A stretch of DNA of 64,000 nt from Chitinophaga sp. XS-30. GTDB lineage: Bacteria > Bacteroidota > Bacteroidia > Chitinophagales > Chitinophagaceae. Under the pieces are notes generated by a model that saw only the letters and a program-made list of their open reading frames with translations, searched no databases and was not told the origin of the DNA. The position numbers and the translations under genes are program-made. Numbering within the stretch: the stretch's first letter is position 1; each line of letters starts with the position of its first letter. This document shows, piece after piece, positions 8,492 through 16,651 of the stretch. Location of the stretch: contig NZ_CP043006.1 of assembly GCF_008086345.1 (NCBI RefSeq), positions 2,478,032-2,542,031 on the forward strand, given 5' to 3'.

Positions 8492-9397
8492 ATGGAACAA
8501 CCATTCGTTGATATCAATACCATACATGATCTGCATAAGCTCTACAGCTGCCCGCCGCCGAAACACCCGCTGGTTTCCTTTCTTGAGTTGCAGCAGATCA
8601 GCAGGGATAACTTTCCGGTAGAAGAAACCGCGTTCCGGCTGGGATTTTATGCCGTGTATCTGAAACAGTTAAAAGGATCAATGGGATATGGGCGCTCCCA
8701 TTACGATTTTGATCAGGGCACATTGGTATTTACCGCTCCGGGGCAGGCTGTTTCAACACAGCGCTACATTTCCTATGATGATGGATGGGGATTGTTCTTC
8801 CACCCTGATTTGTTATACCGGACCGGGCTGGGCAAAAAGATGCATGGATACTCATTTTTTCAGTATGATGCCAATGAAGCGCTGCATGTGTCCGAGGATG
8901 AAAAGAAGACTTTACGTAATTGTGCGGATAATATGGCACAGGAGTATTCGCAAAACCTGGACAAGCACTCACAGGAATTGATCGTGAACAACCTTGAACT
9001 GCTGCTCAACTATTGCAGCCGTTTTTACGACCGGCAGTTCTTGACACGTTCCAAACCCAGTCAAGACCTGGTTCAGCAGTTTGAAAGCCTGCTGCTCGGC
9101 TACTTTTCAAAGGATTCGCTGATCGATGACGGACTTCCCGATGTAAAATATTTCGCATCGCGGCTCAACCTCTCTGCTGACTATCTTTCCGATCTGCTGA
9201 ACAGGTACACGGGTAAAACTACCCTGGAACATATCCACCTGCAACTGGTAGATAAGGCGAAATCCCTGCTATGGGGTACAGAGAAAAACATCAGTGAAAT
9301 TGCATTTGAACTGGGCTTTGAACATCCCTCTCATTTTACAAAAGTATTTAAAAGTAAGACCGGTAAGTCACCGTCGGATTACCGGCAACTGAATTGA
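8492..9397 (+). CDS. AraC-family transcriptional regulator
   Basis: A 301-residue regulator with an N-terminal cupin-like sensing region (about 1-170; FRLGFYAVYLKQLKGSMGYGRSHYDF, FTAPGQ, GWGLFFHPDL) and a C-terminal double HTH (about 205-300). The HTH signatures are VKYFASRLNLSADYLSDLLNRYTGKT and ISEIAFELGFEHPSHFTKVFKSKTGKSPSDYR, the second being the AraC consensus. It lies 42 bp after the second SDR gene and 45 bp before the hydrolase. The 21-bp-spaced direct repeats at 6984-7015 are its most likely binding site, implying that it controls the cluster and itself. The ligand is unknown. Confidence 0.93.
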   Translation: MEQPFVDINTIHDLHKLYSCPPPKHPLVSFLELQQISRDNFPVEETAFRLGFYAVYLKQLKGSMGYGRSHYDFDQGTLVFTAPGQAVSTQRYISYDDGWGLFFHPDLLYRTGLGKKMHGYSFFQYDANEALHVSEDEKKTLRNCADNMAQEYSQNLDKHSQELIVNNLELLLNYCSRFYDRQFLTRSKPSQDLVQQFESLLLGYFSKDSLIDDGLPDVKYFASRLNLSADYLSDLLNRYTGKTTLEHIHLQLVDKAKSLLWGTEKNISEIAFELGFEHPSHFTKVFKSKTGKSPSDYRQLN

Positions 9398-9442
9398 AAC
9401 TGACGGCGTTTGTCATTTTATAAACAATATTAAAAACATACC

Positions 9443-10240
9443 ATGAATTTAAATCCCAACCGCGGCATTCGCACATTTGCAATGCTGCTTATTTTAATTA
9501 TGACGATTTTCGTCTCAGAATTGCAAGCCCAGGTTTCCCCAAGAGTCCAAAACATTGTGCTTGTTCATGGTGCATTTGTAGATGGCTCCGGCTGGCAGCA
9601 GGTCTATGAAATCCTCTCCAAAAAAGGCTACAAGGTCAGCATTGCCCAGCCTGCGCTGACTACCTTTGAAGGCGATGTGGCTGCGGTAAAACGAGTAATT
9701 AACCTGCAGGACGGACCTTGTATTTTGGTAGGGCATAGCTATGGAGGTGCGGTAATAACAACGGCGGGTAATGACTCCCTGGTTCGCGGACTGGTATATA
9801 TTGCCGCACATGCACCGGATCAAGGAGAATCTGAAGCTGACAACGGTAAAATTTTCCCCGCTGCTTATAAATCACTGATCAAAGGAAATGACGGCTGGGA
9901 CTACATTGACCCCAAGATGTTTGCTGCTGATTTTTCTGGTGACCTGCCAAAATCAAAAGCAGATTTTATGGCCAATTCGCAGACGCCCACTGCTGACGTG
10001 GTATTCCACGCCATCATTCAAAACCCAGCCTGGAAAACAAAACCTGTTTGGTATATGGTAGCAAAATCCGACAGGATTATCAATCCGGAGTTAGAGCGGA
10101 TGTATGCCAAAAGGGCTAATAGTAAAAAAATAGTGGAAGTAGAAGGTGCAAGCCATAGTGTCTATATAAGCCATTCAAAAGAGGTCGCAGACTTAATTAT
10201 TTCCGCTGCTGATCTTTCTCAAAAAAAAGGGACAAAGTGA
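9443..10240 (+). CDS. Secreted alpha/beta-hydrolase
   Basis: This 265-residue protein has a signal peptide (about 1-30, ending LQAQ), so it is likely periplasmic or secreted. The hydrolase core shows the oxyanion segment VLVHGAFVDGSGW, the nucleophile elbow GHSYGG (Ser99) and a C-terminal catalytic His in EGASHSVYIS. It resembles the short esterase-type hydrolases with the HGAF(V/W)xDGSxW start that occur widely in Proteobacteria and Bacteroidota. It is the last gene of the SDR-SDR-AraC cluster and could release the substrate that the SDRs then reduce or oxidise. Substrate is not predictable from sequence. Confidence 0.88.
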   Translation: MNLNPNRGIRTFAMLLILIMTIFVSELQAQVSPRVQNIVLVHGAFVDGSGWQQVYEILSKKGYKVSIAQPALTTFEGDVAAVKRVINLQDGPCILVGHSYGGAVITTAGNDSLVRGLVYIAAHAPDQGESEADNGKIFPAAYKSLIKGNDGWDYIDPKMFAADFSGDLPKSKADFMANSQTPTADVVFHAIIQNPAWKTKPVWYMVAKSDRIINPELERMYAKRANSKKIVEVEGASHSVYISHSKEVADLIISAADLSQKKGTK

Positions 10241-10536
10241 ATTTAAACTCGTCTGATTGCTGACTTGTCCAGGTGGAGATCATCAAACAATGTCGGGCTG
10301 CTTTCTATTGTAACCCCTCATCTTTCTCCCACCTCCCAAAAGAACACGCAAAATTTTATTTTTTACAGTAAGTTTAACCCGCACACATCAGCGCTCGAAA
10401 TATGCAACAACTGAGCGATCCCATATTGCTGGCCAGCGCATACATCCGGGAACGATTGCACCAAAACGCCTCCCGGCGCTAGGAAATGCGGCCGCGGCTG
10501 CTTATTTTGTTTATCACATATCATCATTATACCGTT

Positions 10537-11832
10537 ATGGAAACAAAGCAAACCAATTTGAACAGACGGGCGTTCTTGCGCAGAACGGCAACCCTGTCCG
10601 CTTTCATGATCCTTCCCCGCTATGTGCTGGGCGGTAAAGGTTATACCGCGCCGAGCGACCGCATCAACATCGGTTTTATCGGCACCGGCAAACAGGCTTT
10701 CGGCCTGCAGCGGCAGTTCCTTCAGCTACCGGATGCCCGCGTGATAGCGGCAGCGGATGTCTATAAACATAAGCTGGATGAATTTGCAAAACGTGCGAAG
10801 GCCTACTACACGGAAAAGTCCGTGCAGCAGGACTGTGCCGTGTACAACGATTTCGGGGCATTGCTGGATAACAGGGATGTCAATGCCGTGGTGATCGCCA
10901 CACCGGACCACTGGCATGCCATACAGGCGGTGATGGCCGCCAAGGCGGGAAAAGATATCTATTGTGAAAAGCCCCTGTCGCTCACCATCAAAGAAGGCCG
11001 TGCCATGGTGGATGCCACCAGGAAATACGACCGGGTTTTCCAGACCGGCAGCATGCAGCGCTCCTGGCCGGAATTCCGGCAGGCGGTGGAACTGGTGCGC
11101 AATGGCTACATCGGGGAATTGAAGACCATCAAAGTGAGCGTAGGCCCTCCGCCGAAGCCCTACGACCTGCCGGAACAGGCTATTCCGGAGGGGCTGGACT
11201 GGAAGAGCTGGCTGGGGCCAAATGAATTTGTGCACTTCAATTCCGCACTTACACCTTCCCTGAAAGACAGCTTCTGGGCAAAGTGGCGGGACTATAAAGA
11301 ATTTGGCGGCGGTTTCATGACGGACTGGGGCGCACATATGTTCGACATCGCGCAATGGGCGCTGGATATGGATGGCAGCGGTCCCGTTGAAGTGATACCG
11401 CCGGACGGCAAAGACTATCCTGATCTGACCTACCGTTACGCCAACGGTCTGACCATGACGCACCGGGACAATGGCCGCAAGAACGTGGAATTCATCGGTA
11501 CCGAAGGCACCGTGGATGTACAGCGCGGCAAGCTGGTGACCACGCCGGAATCGCTCAAAGACAAAAAAATAACGGATACGGATAAACGCGTGTACTTCAG
11601 CGATAATCATTACCGGGACTGGACGGATGCGATCCGCAAGCGCAGCAGGCCGATCTGTGATGTGGAAGTTGGTCATCGCACCGCTACCGTTTGCACTATC
11701 GGCAACATCGCCTACGAACTGGGAAGGCCGCTGAAGTGGGACCCGGAAAAGGAAATATTTACCAACGACCGGGAAGCCAACGCCATGCTGGGGCGGAAGA
11801 TGCAGCGGAAATGGGCGAAACAGCTGGGGTAA
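10537..11832 (+). CDS. Gfo/Idh/MocA-family oxidoreductase with Tat signal
   Basis: The ATG at 10537 is chosen because it starts a twin-arginine signal (NRRAFLRRTATLSAFMI); the upstream ATG at 10486 adds an unrelated hydrophobic stretch. The mature part has a Rossmann domain (INIGFIGTGKQ; VVIATPDHWHA; EKPLSLT with the conserved EKP Lys) and a C-terminal alpha/beta domain containing GGGFMTDWGAHMFDIAQWAL. The product is 431 residues and should be exported folded with bound NAD(P). Such periplasmic family members in Bacteroidota usually oxidise, epimerise or de-glycosylate sugars. The gene stands alone between a hydrolase and a convergent PhnB-like gene. Confidence 0.9.
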   Translation: METKQTNLNRRAFLRRTATLSAFMILPRYVLGGKGYTAPSDRINIGFIGTGKQAFGLQRQFLQLPDARVIAAADVYKHKLDEFAKRAKAYYTEKSVQQDCAVYNDFGALLDNRDVNAVVIATPDHWHAIQAVMAAKAGKDIYCEKPLSLTIKEGRAMVDATRKYDRVFQTGSMQRSWPEFRQAVELVRNGYIGELKTIKVSVGPPPKPYDLPEQAIPEGLDWKSWLGPNEFVHFNSALTPSLKDSFWAKWRDYKEFGGGFMTDWGAHMFDIAQWALDMDGSGPVEVIPPDGKDYPDLTYRYANGLTMTHRDNGRKNVEFIGTEGTVDVQRGKLVTTPESLKDKKITDTDKRVYFSDNHYRDWTDAIRKRSRPICDVEVGHRTATVCTIGNIAYELGRPLKWDPEKEIFTNDREANAMLGRKMQRKWAKQLG

Positions 11833-11931
11833 CGGTGATGTTGCCTTGTATATAAAAAGCGGACTTCATCACGTTCGGCGCAGAATAGCAGTTGTATCAC
11901 AATGATTTTGACCGCACAGTGCTGTGCATAA

Positions 11932-11976
11932 AAACAGGGTGCGCCGACCTTCCGGTACACCCTGTTTCGTTTTTTA
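11932..11976. terminator. Intrinsic terminator between oxidoreductase and VOC gene
   Basis: A perfect 10-bp stem (AAACAGGGTG at 11932-11941 with CACCCTGTTT at 11958-11967) encloses a 16-nt loop and is followed on the plus strand by CGTTTTTTA. It separates two convergent genes and could serve both. Confidence 0.8.
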
Positions 11977-12000
11977 TGCAGCGGAGGAAGGAAAGGCTGT

Positions 12001-12426
12001 TTACTGCTTCGCTTCAAAGTTAACCATCCACTGGATGCCGAATTTATCTACCAACATACCGAAGTATGCGCCCCAGAACACATCTTCCAGTGGCATCACC
12101 ACCTTGCCGCCGTCAGCCAGCGCATTGAAGTAACGTTCCGTATCTTCGCGGTTGTCAGGCGAAATAGCGAGTGACATGTTGTCTCCGGGATGAACGCTCT
12201 GGCCCATGGATTTCAGCGTATCGGTGGCCATCAGTACCATGTTCTCGCCAATAGGCAGCGCAATATGCATGATCTTGTCCTGCTCTTCCGCCGGTAATTC
12301 CCCGGCATGCGGCGTGTCTTTGAAACGTTGTAAAAAGGAGAACTCGCCGCCGAAAACGGACTTGTAGAAATTGAACGCTTCTTCGGTATTGCCGGCGAAG
12401 TTCAGATAAGGATTTACAGTTGCCAT
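12001..12426 (-). CDS. VOC-family (PhnB/glyoxalase-like) protein
   Basis: The start is placed at the ATG at 12426 (MATVNPYLNFAGNTEEAF), the conserved PhnB-like N-terminus; an ATG 39 bp further upstream adds residues without similarity. The 141-residue product has the paired beta-alpha-beta-beta-beta modules of the vicinal oxygen chelate fold: NPYLNFAGNTEEAFNFYKSVFGGEF and the second module with ISPDNREDTERYFNALADGGKVVMPLEDVFWGAYFGMLVDKFGIQWMVN. This is the PhnB/3-demethylubiquinone-methyltransferase-like subgroup, common in Bacteroidota and without a firm biochemical role. It stands alone, convergent to the oxidoreductase. Confidence 0.9.
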   Translation of the reverse strand: MATVNPYLNFAGNTEEAFNFYKSVFGGEFSFLQRFKDTPHAGELPAEEQDKIMHIALPIGENMVLMATDTLKSMGQSVHPGDNMSLAISPDNREDTERYFNALADGGKVVMPLEDVFWGAYFGMLVDKFGIQWMVNFEAKQ

Positions 12427-12541
12427 GTTGATTATTTTGTACGTCAGGTAATTGCGATATAACAATACAAATCTACCGGCAATAGTCTGGTTTCAGTGCG
12501 TGCAATTACGACAAGATTGAGGGTGAAATGCGACACTTCTT

Positions 12542-12605
12542 TTGAATCCCCTGCTTTTTTGTACTTTTGGCCGAAGCGTATGAATAGTGCTCATACGCTT
12601 TTTTT
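12542..12605 (+). promoter_or_regulatory. Promoter and 5'-terminal hairpin/T-run leader of the ABC ATPase gene
   Basis: A -33 TTG (12542-12544) and a perfect -7 box TACTTTTG (12562-12569) are 17 bp apart, predicting a transcript start near 12573. The first bases of the mRNA would then fold into a perfect 10-bp hairpin (AAGCGTATGA 12574-12583, TCATACGCTT 12591-12600) followed by a run of T (to 12605). The ATG comes 10 bp later at 12615. The element has the form of an intrinsic terminator yet sits inside the leader; it could be an attenuator, an mRNA stabiliser or the end of an upstream transcript. Confidence 0.6.
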
Positions 12606-12614
12606 ATATCCATT

Positions 12615-13577
12615 ATGAGTTTATTGCAAGTATCAGATATCCGCAAGCAGGAAGGGAGCTTTCAACTGAAAGACATCAGCTTTACGCAGGAGAAATTTCA
12701 GAAAGTGGCTATAGCGGGTGTTTCCGGCTCGGGCAAAAGTACATTGCTGAAGATCATTGCCGGGCTTGTGCAGCCGGATGAAGGGCAGGTGCTGTTTGAG
12801 GGTGAAAAGGTGAAAGGGCCGAATGACAAGCTGATACCCGGCCATCCGGGGATCGCCTATCTTTCGCAGCACTTCGAGCTGCGGAATAATTACCGGATGG
12901 AGGAATTGCTGGGGTATGCCAACAGGCTTCCGGAAGAAGAGGCCGCAAGGCTGTACGAGATCTGCCGGATCAGCCATTTGCTGAAACGCAAGAACGACCA
13001 GCTTTCCGGCGGCGAGAAACAGCGCATTGCGCTGGCGAGGCTGCTGGTGACCTTACCCCGGCTGTTGCTGCTCGATGAACCTTTCTCCAACCTGGACCTG
13101 ATACACCGCGGCATACTGAAATCCGTTATCAGGGATCTGGGCGAGCAGTTGAACATCACTTGCCTGCTGGTATCCCATGAGCCTACCGATATGCTGCCCT
13201 GGGCAGACCGTCTTTTTGTGATCCATAACGGGCAGATCATTCAGCAGGGTAGTCCGCAGGAGGTGTACCTGCAACCGGTGAATGAATATGCCGCAGGGTT
13301 GTTCGGCAGCTATAACCTTGTTGATCCCGCCATCATGAACAGGGTAGCGCCGGAGGGAAAGCTGCTGTTCACCCGGCCGGAGCAGTTCAAGATCGTGGCG
13401 GGAGGGCAAAAGATATTGCCAGCTGCCATTGACAGTGTGTATTTCTTCGGCAATTATTATGAAATGGAAGTTGACCTGGGCGGGCAGCATATCTTCATCA
13501 GAACAAATCATGGTCATTTCAGGAAAGGGGACGTTATTTACCTTTCCCTGCCGGAAGGAGGGGACTGGTACCTTTGA
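12615..13577 (+). CDS. ABC transporter ATP-binding protein with C-terminal TOBE-like domain
   Basis: This 320-residue ATPase has Walker A GVSGSGKST (about 35-43), the Q-loop in YLSQHFELR, the signature LSGGEKQRIALARLL, Walker B LLLLDEPFSNLD and the switch His in LLVSHEPTD. The last 90 residues (VDPAIMNRVAPEGKLLFTRPEQF.. to ..GDVIYLSLPEGGDW) form a regulatory beta domain of the TOBE type, as in the PotA/FbpC/UgpC importer ATPases. Those act with a membrane permease and a binding protein, but neither is encoded nearby. The gene is a single transcription unit with an unusual hairpin leader. It converges on the SMP-30 gene, the two stops abutting in TGATCA. Confidence 0.9.
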   Translation: MSLLQVSDIRKQEGSFQLKDISFTQEKFQKVAIAGVSGSGKSTLLKIIAGLVQPDEGQVLFEGEKVKGPNDKLIPGHPGIAYLSQHFELRNNYRMEELLGYANRLPEEEAARLYEICRISHLLKRKNDQLSGGEKQRIALARLLVTLPRLLLLDEPFSNLDLIHRGILKSVIRDLGEQLNITCLLVSHEPTDMLPWADRLFVIHNGQIIQQGSPQEVYLQPVNEYAAGLFGSYNLVDPAIMNRVAPEGKLLFTRPEQFKIVAGGQKILPAAIDSVYFFGNYYEMEVDLGGQHIFIRTNHGHFRKGDVIYLSLPEGGDWYL

Positions 13578-14447
13578 TCATTTTATCCCCTTTACCGGCA
13601 TTTTTACGGTATAAACGCCGGTAGATGCCGTAATGAACAGGATGTCCCTGTCTTTCCCCCCGAAACAGGCGTTCGCCGTCCATTTTTCCGGTACTTTAAC
13701 GTAGCGGATCAATTTGCCTTCAGGATTGTAAACAGAAACGCCGTGGCCGCAGGTATAGATATTGCCTGCTTCATCGATCGTCATGCCATCCGCCAGCTGA
13801 TCGGTAAACAGCAGGCGTTCCCCCAGGGTGCCATCCGGCTGTACGGTGTACCGGTAGATCTTGCTGGCGCCGATATCCGCCACAAAAACATGTTTCCCGT
13901 CTTTTGAGCCGATGATGCCGTTGGGCTTTTTGATATCGTCCGTTGCGATGACCGGCGTTTTTTTGCCTTTGGGGAGGAAGTACACTTTCTGTCCCTCTAT
14001 TTCACCTTTTTGCCGGGTCCAGTAGTTGCGCTGATAATACGGATCGGTAAAGTAGATGCCGCCTGTTGGCGTGATCCAGAGGTCGTTGGGGCCGTTCATT
14101 TTTTGTCCTTCGTAATCGCTCAGCAGCACGGTTACCTTGCCTTTCGGAGAGATGGACCAGAGCTGGTTATGTTCATCCGCGCAGGCGATGATGTTGCCTT
14201 TTTTATCGATATACAATCCGTTGGAGCGGCCGGCATTGTCCATGAACAGGGTGAGCTGGCCATCGGTGCTGTACTTCCATATCCGGTTGTTGGGCTGATC
14301 GGTGAAGAACACATTGCCGTGTTTGTCGTGCGCGGGGCCTTCGGTAAAGGCGAACTGGCCGGATACCAGTTGGGCCTGCAGGGTGTCTGTCTGTGCCTGT
14401 GCGGGTATGCCGCAGAGGGCGAGCAAAAAGAAGATTGTTGTTTTCAT
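13578..14447 (-). CDS. SMP-30/gluconolactonase-family secreted beta-propeller protein
   Basis: A 289-residue protein with signal peptide (about 1-19, IPAQAQ). The six-bladed propeller signatures are FTEGPAHDKHGNVFFTDQPNNRIWKY (containing the metal-ligand Glu), GRSNGLYIDKKGNIIACADEHNQLW, MNGPNDLWITPTGGIYFTDPYY (containing the metal-site Asn) and VADIGASKIYRY with LADGMTIDEAGNIY (catalytic Asp region). These are the lactonase residues of SMP-30/gluconolactonase enzymes, so a secreted sugar lactonase is the best guess. It follows the gamma-glutamyltransferase-like gene on the same strand by 43 bp and may share its transcript. Confidence 0.9.
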   Translation of the reverse strand: MKTTIFFLLALCGIPAQAQTDTLQAQLVSGQFAFTEGPAHDKHGNVFFTDQPNNRIWKYSTDGQLTLFMDNAGRSNGLYIDKKGNIIACADEHNQLWSISPKGKVTVLLSDYEGQKMNGPNDLWITPTGGIYFTDPYYQRNYWTRQKGEIEGQKVYFLPKGKKTPVIATDDIKKPNGIIGSKDGKHVFVADIGASKIYRYTVQPDGTLGERLLFTDQLADGMTIDEAGNIYTCGHGVSVYNPEGKLIRYVKVPEKWTANACFGGKDRDILFITASTGVYTVKMPVKGIK

Positions 14448-14490
14448 TGTGGATAATTGATCCGCTTAAAATAATACAAATAATGCGGGA

Positions 14491-16389
14491 TTACCAGCCG
14501 ATGCCGTAATCTTCCCCATGATTGCTGCTGCCGCCCCAAAGGCTCCCATGCTCACGGTCAAAGAAGATGGCATTGATGGGGCCGCTGGTGCGCTGGCGTA
14601 CGCTGAGTTTGTAGCCCATTGCCGTCAGCGCTTTGCGGACAGCCTCCGGTGTGGAGTTGCTTACCAGGATGCCGCCCGGCTGCGGGCGGCGGTCTTTGAA
14701 TGAAGTGCCGCCGAGTGACAGCCATAACTGGTCGCTGTTGATATTTGCCGCTTCGGCTGCCTGCTGCACGGTCATATCAAATTCCACCACATTGAGGAAG
14801 AATTGCAGCAGGTTCTGGTCCTGCGTATCACCACCCTGTACGGCGAAAGACAGGAACGGTTTCCCGTTTTTCAGCGCCATGGAAGGCGTAAGCGTAACCC
14901 GGGGGCGTTTGCCCGGCGCAATGACGTTGAAGGGGCTGAGCACGGAATCCAGCACAAAGCTCTGGAGGCGCTGGCTCATGCCCACACCCGTGCGGCCCGC
15001 GATGCAGGCCGGTATCCATCCGCCGCTGGGGGTAATGGACACCACCCAGCCTTCTGCGTCGGCGGCTTCCACGCTGGTGGTGCCGCGCCAGAGCCGGTCG
15101 TGCCACGCACTGTCGGCTCCGGTGTTGTTGAAAGCCGTGGCATCGTGCTTGGGGGTGGCTTGTCCGGGTTTATATTGATTGGTGGAATCGGTCAGTAAAT
15201 GCCTTTGTTCCAGCAGATGTAATACGGGATTGGCGGTTCCCAGGTATTTGTAGGGATCGCCGGGGGAGGGTGCAGGATCGTTCCGGTCCGGCCGGATGAG
15301 CCTGGCCCTTTCCTTTGCATAGTCTTTGCTCAGCAGTCCTTTTATAGCGGAATGCTTGTTGAAGTACGGATCGCCGTAGTAAAAGTCCCGATCCGCAAAA
15401 GCAAGGTTCATGGTCTGGTAGAGGGTATGGATGTAGGGAGCGGAATTGTAGCCCATGCCTTTGAGGTCGAATTGCTCCAGCATGTTGAGGCTTTGCAGGA
15501 GCACGGGGCCCTGGGTCCACTCCTGCAGTTTGTACACATCAATGCCTTTGTAATTGACATGCAGCGGTTCTTCTTCAAGGGGTTTCCAGTTGGCCAGGTC
15601 CTCCATCGTAATGAGGCCGCCCTGCTCCCGGCATCCCCTGACGAATTCCCGGGCAATGTCCCCTTTGTAGAACCGGTCGTACGCCGCCATAATGGCCTCT
15701 TTCCGGCTTTTGTGGTTGCGCAGGGCCTCCTGTTCGGCTTCCACCATTTTGGTCAGCGTAGCCAGCAGGTCTTTCTGCACGAATATCTCCCCGGCTTCAG
15801 GCGCTTCCCTTTTTTCTCCGGGATGGGTAAGGAAAACTTTTTTGCTGTATGGCCATTCCCTGATGCGGTCTTTTCCCCGTTCGATGCTGTTAGCAGTCTG
15901 TGCGTCGATAGGGTAGCCGGCAGCCATTTCCATGGCGGGGGCCAGTACTTCCTTAAGGCTGAGTTTGCCATATTCCGCCAGCATGTGGCAGATACCGCCG
16001 GGGGTGCCGGGGGTTACGGCTGCGAGGGGGCCGTATTCCGGGGGGAAGTTGTACCCTTTCTGTTTGTAGAACTCCGGCGTGGCGCCGGTGGGCGCTACAC
16101 CCAATGCGTTGATGGCGATCACCTTCCCGGTTTCGGGATGATAGATCAGCGCTTGTGTTTCCCCGCCCCAGCTCAGTACGTCCCACATGGTGCAGGTTGC
16201 CGCGAGCATGGCGCAGGCCGCATCCACCGCATTGCCGCCGCGCTGGAAGATCATAGCGCCGGCAGTGGCTGCCAGCGGTTTGCCGGTAATGGCCATCCAG
16301 TGTTTGCCATGAAGCGGCGGTTTCTGGGTTTGCTGGGCAAGGCTTGTCAACGAAAAGGGAAGCAACAGGAGGAATAGAAAACGATACAT
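14491..16389 (-). CDS. Gamma-glutamyltransferase-family (Ntn-hydrolase) protein, secreted
   Basis: This 632-residue protein has a signal peptide (about 1-18, TSLAQ) and the gamma-glutamyltransferase fold: an N-terminal large subunit (AATAGAMIFQRGGNAVDAACAMLA near 40-62; VTPGTPGG near 125) and a small subunit starting at the self-processing Thr. The processing site aligns with GTTSVEAADAEGW, giving Thr437 as probable nucleophile. The usual TTHxSVVD is altered (Ser for His, Glu for Ser), so this is a divergent member whose substrate may not be glutathione. The C-terminal GSLWGGSSNHGEDYG is also typical. Upstream on the minus strand there is a 260-bp gap; downstream is the SMP-30 gene. Confidence 0.9.
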   Translation of the reverse strand: MYRFLFLLLLPFSLTSLAQQTQKPPLHGKHWMAITGKPLAATAGAMIFQRGGNAVDAACAMLAATCTMWDVLSWGGETQALIYHPETGKVIAINALGVAPTGATPEFYKQKGYNFPPEYGPLAAVTPGTPGGICHMLAEYGKLSLKEVLAPAMEMAAGYPIDAQTANSIERGKDRIREWPYSKKVFLTHPGEKREAPEAGEIFVQKDLLATLTKMVEAEQEALRNHKSRKEAIMAAYDRFYKGDIAREFVRGCREQGGLITMEDLANWKPLEEEPLHVNYKGIDVYKLQEWTQGPVLLQSLNMLEQFDLKGMGYNSAPYIHTLYQTMNLAFADRDFYYGDPYFNKHSAIKGLLSKDYAKERARLIRPDRNDPAPSPGDPYKYLGTANPVLHLLEQRHLLTDSTNQYKPGQATPKHDATAFNNTGADSAWHDRLWRGTTSVEAADAEGWVVSITPSGGWIPACIAGRTGVGMSQRLQSFVLDSVLSPFNVIAPGKRPRVTLTPSMALKNGKPFLSFAVQGGDTQDQNLLQFFLNVVEFDMTVQQAAEAANINSDQLWLSLGGTSFKDRRPQPGGILVSNSTPEAVRKALTAMGYKLSVRQRTSGPINAIFFDREHGSLWGGSSNHGEDYGIGW

Positions 16390-16527
16390 AGCAGGATGAT
16401 TGTTGGGCTAATTTAACAAATACCTGCCAGAGCTTTCCGGATATATGATCAGCGGGGAAGAGGCGGCAGTGGCGGGGGGGACCATGATTTTCTGCTGTTT
16501 TGTGGTTTCTCCGGTCATCAGAGAAAG

Positions 16528-16617
16528 CAGCAGCGGCCGGGGCGTGGCCGCTGCTGTTATCAGTGCTGTCAGGCTGGCTCACCGGTGCTGGTTTTACCGG
16601 GATGGAGGCATCCCGGT
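16528..16617. terminator. Two perfect hairpins between PL14-like and GGT-like genes
   Basis: A perfect 11-bp GC-rich stem (16528-16538 with 16546-16556, 7-nt loop) and a perfect 9-bp stem with tetraloop (ACCGGGATG 16596-16604, CATCCCGGT 16609-16617) lie just past the stop of the minus-strand PL14-like gene. Neither is followed by a long T run, so they may be weak terminators or processing signals. Confidence 0.5.
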
Positions 16618-16651
16618 CACCGGCGCGCTTATCTGTTGATCAGTCCATACA

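Noticed and set aside
10402-10482. 26-codon frame MQQLSDPILLASAYIRERL.. before the Gfo/Idh gene
   Set aside because: It looks protein-like but is very short, lacks a promoter or ribosome site and has a stop just upstream. It may be a gene remnant; I did not call it a gene.
10363-10551. 62-codon minus-strand frame in the hydrolase-oxidoreductase gap
   Set aside because: No known motif and it overlaps the Tat signal start of the true gene; composition looks like chance.
16445-16639. Small frames in the gap between GGT-like and PL14-like genes
   Set aside because: They lie across hairpin sequences and have low-complexity, basic products with no recognisable domain.
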